Of a stretch of DNA of 64,000 nt, positions 32,380 to 42,372 are shown one piece after another; positions within the stretch are counted from its first letter, which is position 1, and each line of letters starts with the position of its first letter. A program made the translations under genes and the position numbers. The stretch covers positions 23,938,391-24,002,390 of the forward strand of contig OX453272.1 in assembly GCA_949710005.1 (NCBI GenBank). Direction: 5' to 3'. Under the pieces are notes generated by a model that did no database searches, was not told the origin of the DNA, and saw only the letters and a program-made list of their open reading frames with translations. Source of the stretch: Ricordea florida (taxonomy: Eukaryota > Cnidaria > Anthozoa > Corallimorpharia > Ricordeidae).

Positions 32380-33700
32380 AGGGTACATCTTTTATTTTAT
32401 ATCTTATAGATCTTTCGCTCGTACACTTTGAGTGAAGCTGTAAAAATTATATCTCATCTTTCAACGTTCATGAAAGGTAGTCCGTCATTCCCGAAGCTTT
32501 ATCTGGAAACCGATATTTAAAATGGAGATGCCGTTGTAGAATTGACAAATTTGTGGTAAACATTGACGAACGTGTTTTATTTTATGGGGAAAGTGAAACC
32601 TGAAACGTGACACGACAGCACAAACCCAGCCGTGAATACTTGGCATCTTCCCTTCCTCTGACCCGTTTTGGAGGTTCAACATTTTATTTGAAAGCGTGAA
32701 GTTCACCAGAAATAGATAAGTTCCTTAAATTGGTGGGTATGTGCCGGTTTCGGTGTTGTCGCAAATAATGATTTTGAAATTCAATGAAGCTGCATACCAC
32801 CGGACTGTTTTTGCTCCAGTTGATTATATATCGGGTTTTGTAGTTTTTGTACAGTATAGAGGATCCAACGCTATAAATATAAATGAACACTTAATGAGAA
32901 TGCTTCCCCCGATGTTTTCGATTTGATCGCTTTTAGAAGTCAAGTTAAGACGAAGTATCGTATTTTGACGTGCGTAACCAGCTTGTTATCTCGGATTCAA
33001 AATAATACCGTGATGTCACGGTGAGCCACGCTCTTGCTTTCCAAACTTCACGCGTGGATCGACTCATGAACTCGATGGACGTGGTCTGCTAAGCGTGAAC
33101 CAATTCTTAAAAATAAGCTCTACATTTCCAACAGAAAAGATGTGAATCCTGTCACCGAGGGAATCACTAACACAACAGACCTCAACGTTTAAAGAAGAAA
33201 ACACTTTCCAGCACGTAAACACATCCAGGAATAGCAAACATAGACACTAATAAAGTCATTTAGTGAATAAATCGAGTTAACAGCTCGAAAAGAGAGCAGC
33301 TCTGCACAAGAAAAACACTTAGGCGAATGGAGTCCACATGAAACTTTTCACGCTCTCTTCACCGTCGTGCTTACTTCAATCAGGTTGTTATGGCGATGTT
33401 CATGTCAAGCCAATCACACAGCGGCGGCGTCTTTGCTAACCCTTATATAGGCAATATTGCGCAAGAATTGCAATTTCTCACGGAGAAAAAAAAAAAAAAT
33501 ACATAGCAACCCCATTTTAATACTGGATTGCCATAGCAACAATCCAGTAATTAACCCTTAGTTGCATAGCATCTGCACGTAAAAAAAATTAAGAGGTTCC
33601 TGTCATGATAAACGAAAGTGCTGCCACCACTTCGGTTCGTAGATATGCCATTTATCAAATTTTAATAAAGACACTAAAGGGTTATTATTTGCAGATTGCA
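32380..33700. other. Intergenic between SINE and receptor pseudogene
   Basis: No exon with domain support was found. A short palindrome-like pair CCAGTAATTAACCC and TACTGGATTGCCATAG lies near 33520-33560. The 3' UTR of the receptor would fall just inside its right edge. Confidence 0.4.
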
Positions 33701-33719
33701 CTGACGAGGCGACGGGGCT

Positions 33720-34751
33720 TCAGCTTCTCTTGCTGTTGTCGCCGCGTATTGCGTTGTATGGTTCTGGTGAACTGTGCCCTAGCCTCATGACGAAAATAGG
33801 AACACTTCCGTCCGTAACCCTCCGGCTTCTTTTTTCACAACGTAATAACCTGGTAAACTCTCTCTTAAAAAGCGGATTCATTCCGGCGTATATAACTGGA
33901 TTAATAGCGTTTGAGAAGGAAATGCAGTAGGCAGGAAGTAGTTCAACGTTACGGGGCAAAACGGCAAGACTAAACCGTTTGATTATGGCTATAACCCACA
34001 CAGGAAACCAACACACCATAAACGCGAAAACCACCACAAACAAAGACTTGCTCAGTTTAATCTCCCGCACACTAATGATCGAGTTTCCGTCTTCTTTACG
34101 GTAAGCAGACAACACCCCTCTGCTATGCGTCTTAATCTTTTTTGCGACAGTAGTATAACTGAACACGGTCAAAGACAACGGTACGACCAGGAAAAGAACA
34201 ACTACGAAGCAGTAATGGACTGTTCTACCAGTCGCAGTCAGATGAATGTTCACACATGCATCGTAGCCTGATACAAAGTCAAATTTTTGAAGCCCAGTCA
34301 GATGTGGAATCAAAACAAAGAAGGCCGCAAACATCCATACCAAGAAGAGCCACAGGCGTGACCTAATAGGCGAAAAGAATCGTTTGTACAGTGCATCAGA
34401 CCTGCTGATTCTAACGTATCTGTTTACAGCAGTCAGACCCATGGTTACCGGTGATACGTACAGTACGAATTTAATAAAGAACCCTTGAACATGTCAAACA
34501 GTACTACCAAACATCCACCTCCCTGTAATAAGCGTACCAATGCTAAACGGCATCACTAGAACGGCGGACAGTAGGTCGCTGATGGCTAACGCGATGATAT
34601 AAAGATTGTTGGATGTACGCAGTTCAGCATTTCTGTAAACTGAGATGCAAACCACAACATTACCCACGAATGAAGCAAGATTCAGGAGAGCCAAGGTACT
34701 GACTTCAATAATAATTATGAGGAGACTTCGTGATGCGAGGTCGTCAGCCAT
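33720..34751 (-). pseudogene. Class A GPCR with one in-frame TGA at the TM3 cysteine
   Basis: From ATG 34751 (MADDLASRSL) to the stop at 33720 the frame is one open run of 344 codons, except for TGA at codon 86 (34496-34494). Family marks in order: TM1 with GNVVV, TM2 with LAISDLLSA, W in GRWMFGS before TM3, the TGA, NRY in place of DRY after TM3, CWFP in TM6 and NPVIY in TM7, then a basic tail. The TGA falls exactly where class A receptors have the TM3 cysteine that makes the extracellular disulfide; TGC or TGT to TGA is one base. No other lesion is seen, so the loss is recent, a polymorphism, an assembly error, or (least likely) recoding. The ligand is unknown; the NRY form is common in melatonin-receptor-like cnidarian receptors. 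Confidence 0.85.
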
Positions 34752-34774
34752 TATTATTTTAGTAGTCACTAAGC

Positions 34775-35385
34775 TGTACTCGTATGATTAGCTTCTCACA
34801 AAATGTCTGTTGGTGGATCTCTTTAGCTGTCATGTGACTTCATTAGGGAGTAACCTTGTTGTGCTAAGGCGTGGTAATGTTTAATAATGTTTATCGTCTA
34901 GGCAAATAGCGGTACTTCCACCTGTCGACTCTTCTCTGTATTTGAACGACTGCGCGGTCATAAGCCAAGTTAGAAAAACGGATGAACAATTATTTTAAAC
35001 AGGTTTTTTCTAGCATGATTATCTTCCACAGAGTTAGCGAAATATCAATAATCTAAAATGAATGTCTTGAAGGAAAGCAATTTCCTAATCGGAATGCACG
35101 CATAAATTATTGACTCAAAAGTAATCGTAAACATTTAATAAATGAAGGAACTTCTAATGGTATGTTTGCCGGACTTATCATATTCCATAATATAAGGCAA
35201 GGTCCTTAACTATTGCATTTCCTCTGTTGATCTAACGGTCGAAAAAATTTCAGAAATTCCAAATAATATATCTACAAGTCCAGTACCCAAAGTTCATATT
35301 ATAGACAACATAAAGTATTAAGGCTCTAGACACAGAATAGGCCCTCTTGCCATAGCCATTCTAACCACATCTGAATGCAATTATT
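34775..35385. other. Intergenic, upstream of the receptor
   Basis: This should contain the receptor promoter. No TATA box or conserved element could be assigned, and no exon was found. Confidence 0.35.
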
Positions 35386-35389
35386 TATT

Positions 35390-35562
35390 CATTTTAAGAC
35401 TTCCATTGCAGTGTCACTACTAGATGTGTTTATTACTGTTTTTCCTACTCGCCTCTGTAAAGCATCTAAGGTTCCACTGTTAACTTCCCCACAACAAGCC
35501 CAGGCCCCAGCACAATATTGTAATATCGGTCTAATCATTTAACTAGTAGTAAACGCAGATTA
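35390..35562 (-). pseudogene. LINE reverse transcriptase C-terminal scrap
   Basis: The minus strand reads RPILQYCAGAWACC and LDALQRRVGKTVI in one frame, a typical block downstream of the LINE reverse transcriptase domain. It is short and isolated; flanking coding sequence is lost. Confidence 0.55.
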
Positions 35563-35564
35563 GG

Positions 35565-36310
35565 AAATACGTTCGAGCTTTTTTGGGTTTACAGTCAAAT
35601 GCGACATTATTTGCTAATAAATGAATGCTAGAATACTAATCGATTCGGACGGTGTGAGGTTTTGATGAACGTGACAGGCGATCGAAAAATGTTAAGGTGA
35701 CATGTAGGCTCTAACACGAGAGGGGCTGGAGAGAAAGAGGAAGAGGTACTCTTCTGTCCTGTTCCTTTGGTCATCTTTCTTTTGCGAATATGAATTTCTC
35801 TTCCTGTTTGAAAGCACGTTACGCGGGCAATATGTTAATAACCATGCAATTATATTGTTAACTGTGCCACAGTGTACCTTTGTATGATATTTTTACAGAA
35901 TTTGTACGGTAGGGTAACAAAGAACTGTGAAGAGTCCAGTTTCTGGTATTTTAATGAAAACACTCGACGAGCGCACCTATTGAGTTCATTCAGAGAGCTC
36001 ATGCTCGGTGGAATACGAGTATCATCAGCTCGTTTCATTTTGTTGGAGGCGGTGACAATCGGTCATGCACAATGGCGGACGAGCACACTGACTCGTTTAA
36101 TTCAGGTTGTCATAGGCTTAGGTACGTAATTCCGGAATTTATGTTGGGGGGTTGGGTGGAATTTTAGACATCAAAAAGAATTTAAGAAACTCACCGGAAT
36201 CTTAGAACAATTTGAACTTTCACCTGACATGTTGGAATTAACCAAAGTCAAGACCATTTGCGTCCATATCCGCTTCTAATAATTAATGAATAAAGTTTAA
36301 ATTATATAAC
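35565..36310. other. Intergenic, weak exon signals only
   Basis: A possible plus-strand first exon (ATG 36071, MADEHTDSFNSG, donor CTTAG|gtacgt at 36121) has no recognised continuation. Nothing else was seen. Confidence 0.3.
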
Positions 36311-36315
36311 TTCAC

Positions 36316-36560
36316 CAGGAGCCCTGACTTCACTAATAACAACATTATCCTCTGAGCATTTTCTGTCCTCTTCACTCCTCAACACAGCCATTCCTGAACA
36401 ACAATTACAACATCAGGTTACACACAACTACGCAAAACCAAACGAAATGCAATGACTGAAAGCAAGTATTACCATCATATTCATCCCACTTAACAGTAAA
36501 TGTTGACTGCGTAAGAAACAATTCTTCCTCAGAACTGCTTTCCCAGCAGCTTTGCGCCAT
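36316..36560 (-). CDS. Putative small gene start, two exons
   Basis: ATG at 36560 opens MAQSCWESSSEEELFLTQ and runs to a GATG|gtaata donor at 36473. An acceptor (gttgttcag) lies at 36394, and the next exon continues in frame (MAVLRSEEDRKCSEDN) to either a stop at about 36302 or a CCTG|gtgaag donor at 36316. I do not recognise the product, and further exons were not found. The acidic, Ser/Glu-rich start is ordinary for many unrelated proteins. Weakly supported. Confidence 0.3.
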
Positions 36561-36564
36561 CGTT

Positions 36565-37365
36565 CCAAACGACAATGAGTTGACTTTCAGAAACAACTGT
36601 GTTTGTCAAGTTATATGCAAATTGACATCTTGCTCGACAAACAATCAGTCAATAACTCGTTTCTGGTTGCATTTTTCACACGTGCATGTCATGTTATGTA
36701 ATAGATAATTACTTCGGCTCGCGGCATTATTGGATATAATGCTAATCGCCTCAGTAATTATCTATTGCATAATCGCGGTCAGGGGTTTGGCCACAATGTC
36801 CGTGGAATCACTCAAAAGGCGGACTGGGATAGTATGAACGCCAACTGCTATACCGCGTTTTCATCCGCACAGTTGAGATCATATACATTGACAAACTTGA
36901 AATCAGAGTGTGGTGAGAAGGAACTGATTGACTGGGACTGCCACCAGAATCAGAACAAATTACCCCATAGACTTCAACAACCGAGTAACAGAAGACAAAA
37001 AAATTGTTGAAGGAACCAGCAATCTGAGTCGTTTACATACAAGCTATGTTCTTTTATTCAATAAAGCGAAGTTTTCTCAAAAATGGGAGTTCACTGAGCT
37101 CAAAGAGTCTTAGAAACATGTTAGTTATCTAGTCCATGTTCTGGTGTCTGAGTTGGTAAAACAAAATAGTTTATCTGTGTCAGTCTCCCTATATTTTAAT
37201 GACCATTTCTTCAAGTCCAGAAATTTTTTCCGTCATTTACTCCTGGTCCGATTGCAGCAACATAACCTGAGTATAGGGTGTCCGGAAAAATAAGACCTAA
37301 GATCTGGAAAACTAAGACCCCGAAAACTAAGACCCTTTTAATTGTCGCGTCAATCTCTAGGCCCT
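36565..37365. other. Intergenic with a short palindrome
   Basis: AATAGATAATTACT near 36700 and AGTAATTATCTATT near 36760 form an inverted pair around 45 bp. A three-fold AAAACTAAGACC-type repeat lies at about 37295-37335. No gene was supported. Confidence 0.4.
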
Positions 37366-37369
37366 TTAA

Positions 37370-37660
37370 GGGACGGACCATTAGAAAAGTGATGAGGGGG
37401 GGGGGGTGGGGAATGTTCAGCTTGCACGAATTTTTTTTTTCGCTCACTGCTTTTGCAGGAATTTTTTTTTTTTTTCAGGTGAACCTCTCTGCACGAATTT
37501 TTTTTACTACGTGTGAAAAAGTCACAATTGGACCTTCCTTCTGCATGAATTTTTTTTTACCTTCTTCTTTGCATGAATTTTTTTTTCGCATTTTGCCTTG
37601 CATGAATTTTTTTTTGGTTTTTTCCCCAGCCCCCCCATCACTTTTCTAATGGTCCGTCCC
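37370..37660. repeat. PIF/Harbinger-type MITE with TAA target duplication
   Basis: Perfect 25-bp terminal inverted repeats begin GGGACGGACCATTAGAAAAG. The element is flanked by TAA at 37367-37369 and 37661-37663, the 3-bp duplication typical of Harbinger elements. Inside are poly-G/poly-C ends and five or so units of GCATGAATTTTTTTTT. No coding capacity. Confidence 0.85.
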
Positions 37661-37664
37661 TAAG

Positions 37665-38285
37665 CAAGTCAAGGGATCAGGACATGATTTTTTGTTCCTT
37701 ATCTCGAATGAAGTCTGTAGACTCATTGTAAACATTTGGCCGCCATCTTGGATAGACAAAGTGTGACTGACTGGAGTGGGAAGCAGGCAGATCCAAAATG
37801 GCGGTTGTTCAACGCACAAAAAGGTAGAAAAAGTAATAATTTAAAGCACACTTGACAGATCAAACGTTTATTTGCTTCTATGATAAATTCAAACCTCTTT
37901 TTACAGTTGAATAAACATCTCTGAAACTTTATAATTAATTAATTAAATTTATAAAATAATCGATAAAATCATGGCCATGGGCGGACACCTAGTGTTGCCG
38001 CCATTACGGAATGGTACACTGCATAAAGATTTTTGTAAGAATCACATGGTAACGTTATGCCGGGGTTTCAAATTATTACAAACCTTTAGAATACTACAAA
38101 TAAATTTCCTAATGGACCGAAATCAAAATATTTTCAATTTTTGCTAACAGAAATCTTGAATTGTTGCCGCGGCCGAAAATAGACCCGATTTCACGCAATA
38201 TGGCACCAAACATAGCAACGAGGCTGGGAATGCATAAATCCAAGATGGCGTCCAGAAGTAAAATCGTGATGGCTAATTGACAATT
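37665..38285. other. Intergenic, no gene seen
   Basis: Repeated short phrases such as CCATCTTGGAT and AAAATGGCGG appear, but no exon was supported. Confidence 0.35.
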
Positions 38286-38289
38286 CGAT

Positions 38290-38570
38290 TATGACCTCGA
38301 GATTTTTCGGCTTTATCAACTATCACCTCATAGAAATCGAGAGCGAATAATCTAATTGTTTTGGTAAAAATCATAATAAACAAATCATGTGTCGTTGAAA
38401 AAAAAACACCGAAATACTCAATCTTCCCGCGAAACTTCGCTTAAAGCGCCCATAAGTCCCCATTTTGAAAACGGCCTTCAACCAAGTGGTGTCTAATGGC
38501 TGATAGTCGGCAGTAGCTCAGCTAATCAGATTGCGGCATTTGCATTAGTCTACACGTAGATTTTTACAAA
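38290..38570. repeat. Interspersed repeat, copy 1 of 2 (family C)
   Basis: ATAGAAATCGAGAGCGAATA, AATCATAATAAACAAATCAT and GCGGCATTTGCATTAGTCTA are shared with 50890-51165 in the same orientation and order, with modest divergence. Confidence 0.8.
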
Positions 38571-38576
38571 TATAAA

Positions 38577-38925
38577 ATTAGCAAAGGTTACTTACCTGCA
38601 GGGTAATCGTGATTCTCCTAGTATAATGCCTACGACCAGGAATTCAGATTGCATTTTCCCACGGCTTGGTACCAGGTCATCGCGGTTCCAAGATCTTTGT
38701 TATGCAAATCAAACACTGCATTAAAGCACCATGTAGTGTTCACAAGTCGTCTTTATGAGCGGGCAGAATTTGCATCTAGACAGCGCGAAGGATTCCACAG
38801 GGAGGTTTGATACGAGAATAAAATACAACCCACATGGGAGGGATCTGAATATCTGGTGCTAAGCATTATACCAAGAGAATCACAATTATCCCGCAGGTAA
38901 GTAACCTTTGTCTAATTTTATATTC
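38577..38925. repeat. Complex inverted and direct repeat near the DIRS remnant
   Basis: AAAGGTTACTTACCTGC near 38583 is the inverse complement of GCAGGTAAGTAACCTTT near 38893, and the adjoining GAGAATCAC/GTGATTCTC also pair. A direct repeat (GAATTCAGATTGCAT and GGATTCAGATTGCAT) overlaps. This could be terminal sequence of the tyrosine-recombinase element at 40440-41370, which is a guess. Confidence 0.5.
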
Positions 38926-39174
38926 TCCTTCTTATAATGCGTCATATAATGCTCCGCCCTGCGGGATTCAGATTGCATAATTCAAAGCAGATCTTTGAGC
39001 GCCACAACAAATACCATAACGGGATGTGTTTCTCCTGACACTTTAATTAAAAGGAGAGAATGTTGAAGCCAGAATGCTCAAATAAGCTTAATTACGGCGT
39101 AGGGACAGCTCTGGCTAACGAGCTCACCGAAGAACTTCAGTTATGAAACTTGGCAATGGTACCTGTATTCATCC

Positions 39175-39735
39175 AATCTACTACTACTACTAGTACTACT
39201 TCTACGCATCCTCGTCGGGCCTATGAGGACTCTTCAGGCCAGCCGGAAGATCGGTCAGAGGCCGATGCAGCAGCAGCTCCCCATGTATGCCATCCGAGCT
39301 TGTTCCTTTCCTTCTCTACGGTTCTTCTCCACGTCTCCCTCGGTCGACCTCGCCTCCTCTTACCTTCAGGTGCCCTCGTCAATGCAGTCCTCGAGACGTC
39401 AGGATTTTTCCTCAATACATGCCCAAACCATCGCCATCTTCTCACTCGTATAAGGACTGACAACGGCGTACTGCCTGTGGCTTCGTACAGCTCTTCGTTG
39501 CTCAAATGGTTGGGCCAGAACTCTCAGCACTCTCCTAAGGCATGTACGGTGAAACACACCCAGTTTGTTGAGATCAGTTGCTGTCACCCTCCACATTTCG
39601 GCTCCAGCACGAACATGGCGTTCTAGTTCAGGATGCGCAACTTGGTCTTCTGGCTGAATCCGTCTGACCTCCAGATGTTCTGAAGTCTGGTGAATGCAGC
39701 TCTCGCTAGTGCTAATCGCCACTTGATGTTAGACT
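39175..39735 (-). pseudogene. RTE/ingi-like LINE reverse transcriptase C-terminus
   Basis: Across frames the minus strand reads FTRLQNIWRSDGFS, LGVFHRTCLRRVLRV, NEELYEATG, RRWRWFGHVLR and PEGKRRRGRPRETWRR, the end of an RTE-like reverse transcriptase protein. The 3' end is marked by a (AGT)n-like tail at 39178-39208. At least two frameshifts. It is related to, but different from, the LINE at 5637-6608. Confidence 0.8.
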
Positions 39736-39737
39736 GA

Positions 39738-39890
39738 AGCTATGCGCACAAAGAGGAACAGGAAGGAGAGGACCATCTTTGACATCAAGAAGCTTCGCGA
39801 TCCCTGTGTCAAAGAAGTATTTCTGCTGGAAGTGAGCAACCGATTCCTCCAAATTGCTGTCTTCAAAATGTGGGCTAGGGCAATACCCTG
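39738..39890 (+). pseudogene. Inverted upstream segment of the same LINE
   Basis: On the plus strand, TIFDIKKLRDPCVKEVF is the linker block found between endonuclease and reverse transcriptase in RTE-like elements. It abuts the minus-strand reverse transcriptase end and points the other way, as in twin-primed LINE insertions with a 5' inversion. Confidence 0.55.
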
Positions 39891-40439
39891 CACTTCTAAA
39901 ACTATGGCCTTTAAATATAGTTGTATCAATTCTTGCTAAGGACAGGACATTTCTCTGCCAACTGGCAATGGCTGACGAGGAAACTGCCTTATACGATTTA
40001 CCGTGTGAAATAAAGAGCTTTGAAGAACCAATCGTTTTCGTCTTACGTTGGACGTTTTAGCAACACAATGCGACAAAGTGGAGTGAACACATAACTTCTC
40101 ATTCTCCAAGAATGCTGGCAGAGAAATTACAACGGAAGGTTTCCCTGGCCTGGACGTTTTCAAAAGATTGTATACTATAATCTCAGTTCCCTGCTCGCTT
40201 GACCTCATAAGGTCAACATCTAGAGCTGCTGTAGTCTGACTTCGTTGGGCAGAGACTAAAGCGCTAATGCCACTGTCTTGAGTGTTAACTGTTTAAGTTA
40301 TAAGGATTGCAATGGAAACCACGACTCTAAAAATCGTAATAAAATGTTGACATCCCACGCAAAGCTATACTGTGGCTCTGAAGGGCGAACGCGAAACATT
40401 CCTTTTACCAAACGAACAATAATAATGAATAACGAATAA

Positions 40440-41370
40440 TAATAATGTTCGCCGAGGGCTTATCCATCTACAGGCAGCAGCACAGATGACAAAGCTGACC
40501 TGTACGAGTTGATAGTGCTGTATGACTTATTCAGATCTTCAAACTGTTCTGTAAGAAAATCACAAACTGTCACTAGATCTGCTTGAAGCGGACTTGTGTC
40601 TCTTCCGGCTCACACCACCGACAAAAACACTTCCACGCTGCGGAGTACTGCTTTTCGGTTCCAGGTCGCCAGGATTTAAGCAAATAGTTGGCTGCCCTCT
40701 GAGAAATTTCTCTAACCTCCAAGCTATTTCGAATACATGCCACGCAGCTAAGCGCAACACGTCCTTGAGAGGATGTAGTAGATCTTACTGAGGCAACGTT
40801 AGCAGTCTGTCCCTTTAAGGTCGGTAGAAAGATAGGACGTTGAACTAACAGCTCCGGAAGTGTTGGCCAGTGAGGGGCTATTATTATAGCATTATTAGCT
40901 TCCTCTAATTTGAGCTCGCGAAACACTTTCCCAAGAAGGCTAAAGGGAGGAAAAAGATAAGTCCTTCCAACGTAATAAGAAAGCTACAACAGCTGAGATC
41001 TGAAAATTTAGGCGAGAAGCAAATAAGTCGATATCCAGAACAAACAGTGACTATGAAATCCGCATGAACACTGTGGGATGCAATTTCCACTCGATGTTTC
41101 GATTATGGTTTCTAGACGAGAAATCTGCTCCTCCATTTGAGCTTCCCGAACATGATGTGCTTCTACTAGACAATGACGTTCCAAACACCACTTTAAAAAG
41201 ATTTAGACACTTCATGCAAACTAGGGACCATTGCTCCTAAATTGTTGGTATAAGCTATGGCAGAGTTATTATCGCAGAAAACCTTTGCAAGGCAGTCTTA
41301 CGATCGAATAAAACACTGGCCACCAAGTGTAAACTGAATTGCGGTAAGTTCTCGGAGTTATGTACACAAC
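40440..41370 (-). pseudogene. DIRS-like element: RNase H and tyrosine recombinase N-terminus
   Basis: Reading the minus strand from 41370: KVFCDNNSAIAYTNNLGA (RNase H Asp block), EWKLHPTVFMRIS and IDLFASRLN, then IIIAPHWPTLPELL. Next comes the N-terminal domain of a tyrosine recombinase, RAANYLLKSWRPGTEKQYSA and WCEPEE, then VCDFLTEQFEDLNKSYSTIN and YRSALSSVLLP. This order is that of DIRS-type retrotransposons. The catalytic C-terminal part of the recombinase (R-H-R-Y) is not found here, and several stops and frameshifts interrupt the frame. Confidence 0.8.
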
Positions 41371-41374
41371 TTAA

Positions 41375-42225
41375 GCAGCTGTGAAATTAAAGCCTGAAAA
41401 AAAAACTCAAAACGGGATTCGAAATAAAGTTCAACTTTCTAAACTATTAGACATTGGTCTATAATGGTAGGTTTACTGGGTGTTCGCACTCACACTGCTT
41501 TAAAATCTCACGTGACTCTGCAGCGACCAATGACCAACGGCGAAACAGAATACCCAAAGGAGTCATGTGCCCACTGCTGTGTTACCTCTACCCACCCTCT
41601 TCTGGATGTGAGTACTCACACTTGTTCAAAACTCGCGGCTCGTGCGCTATCTCACATGACTCCTTCACTCCTGACCAATGACTCACAGAATCCAAATCAA
41701 ACTTCACCTTACAGGTAAGCCTCGTTTAATTTGGGTATTTGATTTGTTTACCACAAGTTTGACTACAAAACTAATTGGGCGACACAAAGTCTTGTTACTA
41801 TTGTTATTCATATTTGTTGCGAGACAACAAATACGAATAAATAAGCTTGTTCTTTGTCCGCTACGAACTCAACTATTTATTTGAGACTGACAACTCAAAT
41901 TCTGAAAGTCTACTAAGGGAGCGATCGCTGAACTTAAATAATATTATATGCTAAAAAGTTATCTCAACTTTAAGACTAAATAACTTTAGTCACCACTGAC
42001 AGTTTAACTCACGAGCTCCTTAGAGGTGTCCCCTTGAGAGCAAACAAGTTCAATTCTCTTTCGGATAGCTTCTCCAGTCACGCCAAACGCGATCTCCAAA
42101 TAACTCTTGAGTACTTTAGACTAACTCCTATCGTACGTACCTAAGTGCTAGAGTTCTGTGATAACGTTTCTTATATATATTTAGAGATAGTTCTAGAGCA
42201 TTCGAAAGATAACAATAATAACTAT
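41375..42225. other. Intergenic with partly repeated sequence
   Basis: 41470-41710 holds two diverged units with ACTCACAC, CACGTGACTC/CACATGACTC and GACCAATGAC, followed by ACAGGTAAGCCTCGTTTAAT. These may be subterminal repeats of the DIRS-like element. No gene was seen. Confidence 0.4.
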
Positions 42226-42372
42226 TTAAGCAAGTTATAATATAATTAATAATTTAAAAACAAGGCAAAATGAAATTATTTGAAGTGGGTTTCATATCAC
42301 ATCGACGTTGACTGATGAGACGCGTATAAATTCTTTTTCAAGTAAATGCAGAATTATAGAAGAAAATACTTT

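Noticed and set aside
34494-34496. Selenocysteine at the receptor TGA
   Set aside because: Sec in place of this disulfide Cys is not known for class A receptors and I saw no convincing SECIS element; a nonsense mutation or error is simpler.
36071-36121. Plus-strand first exon MADEHTDSFNSG with a GT donor
   Set aside because: No matching downstream exon or domain was found; one ATG and one donor are weak evidence.
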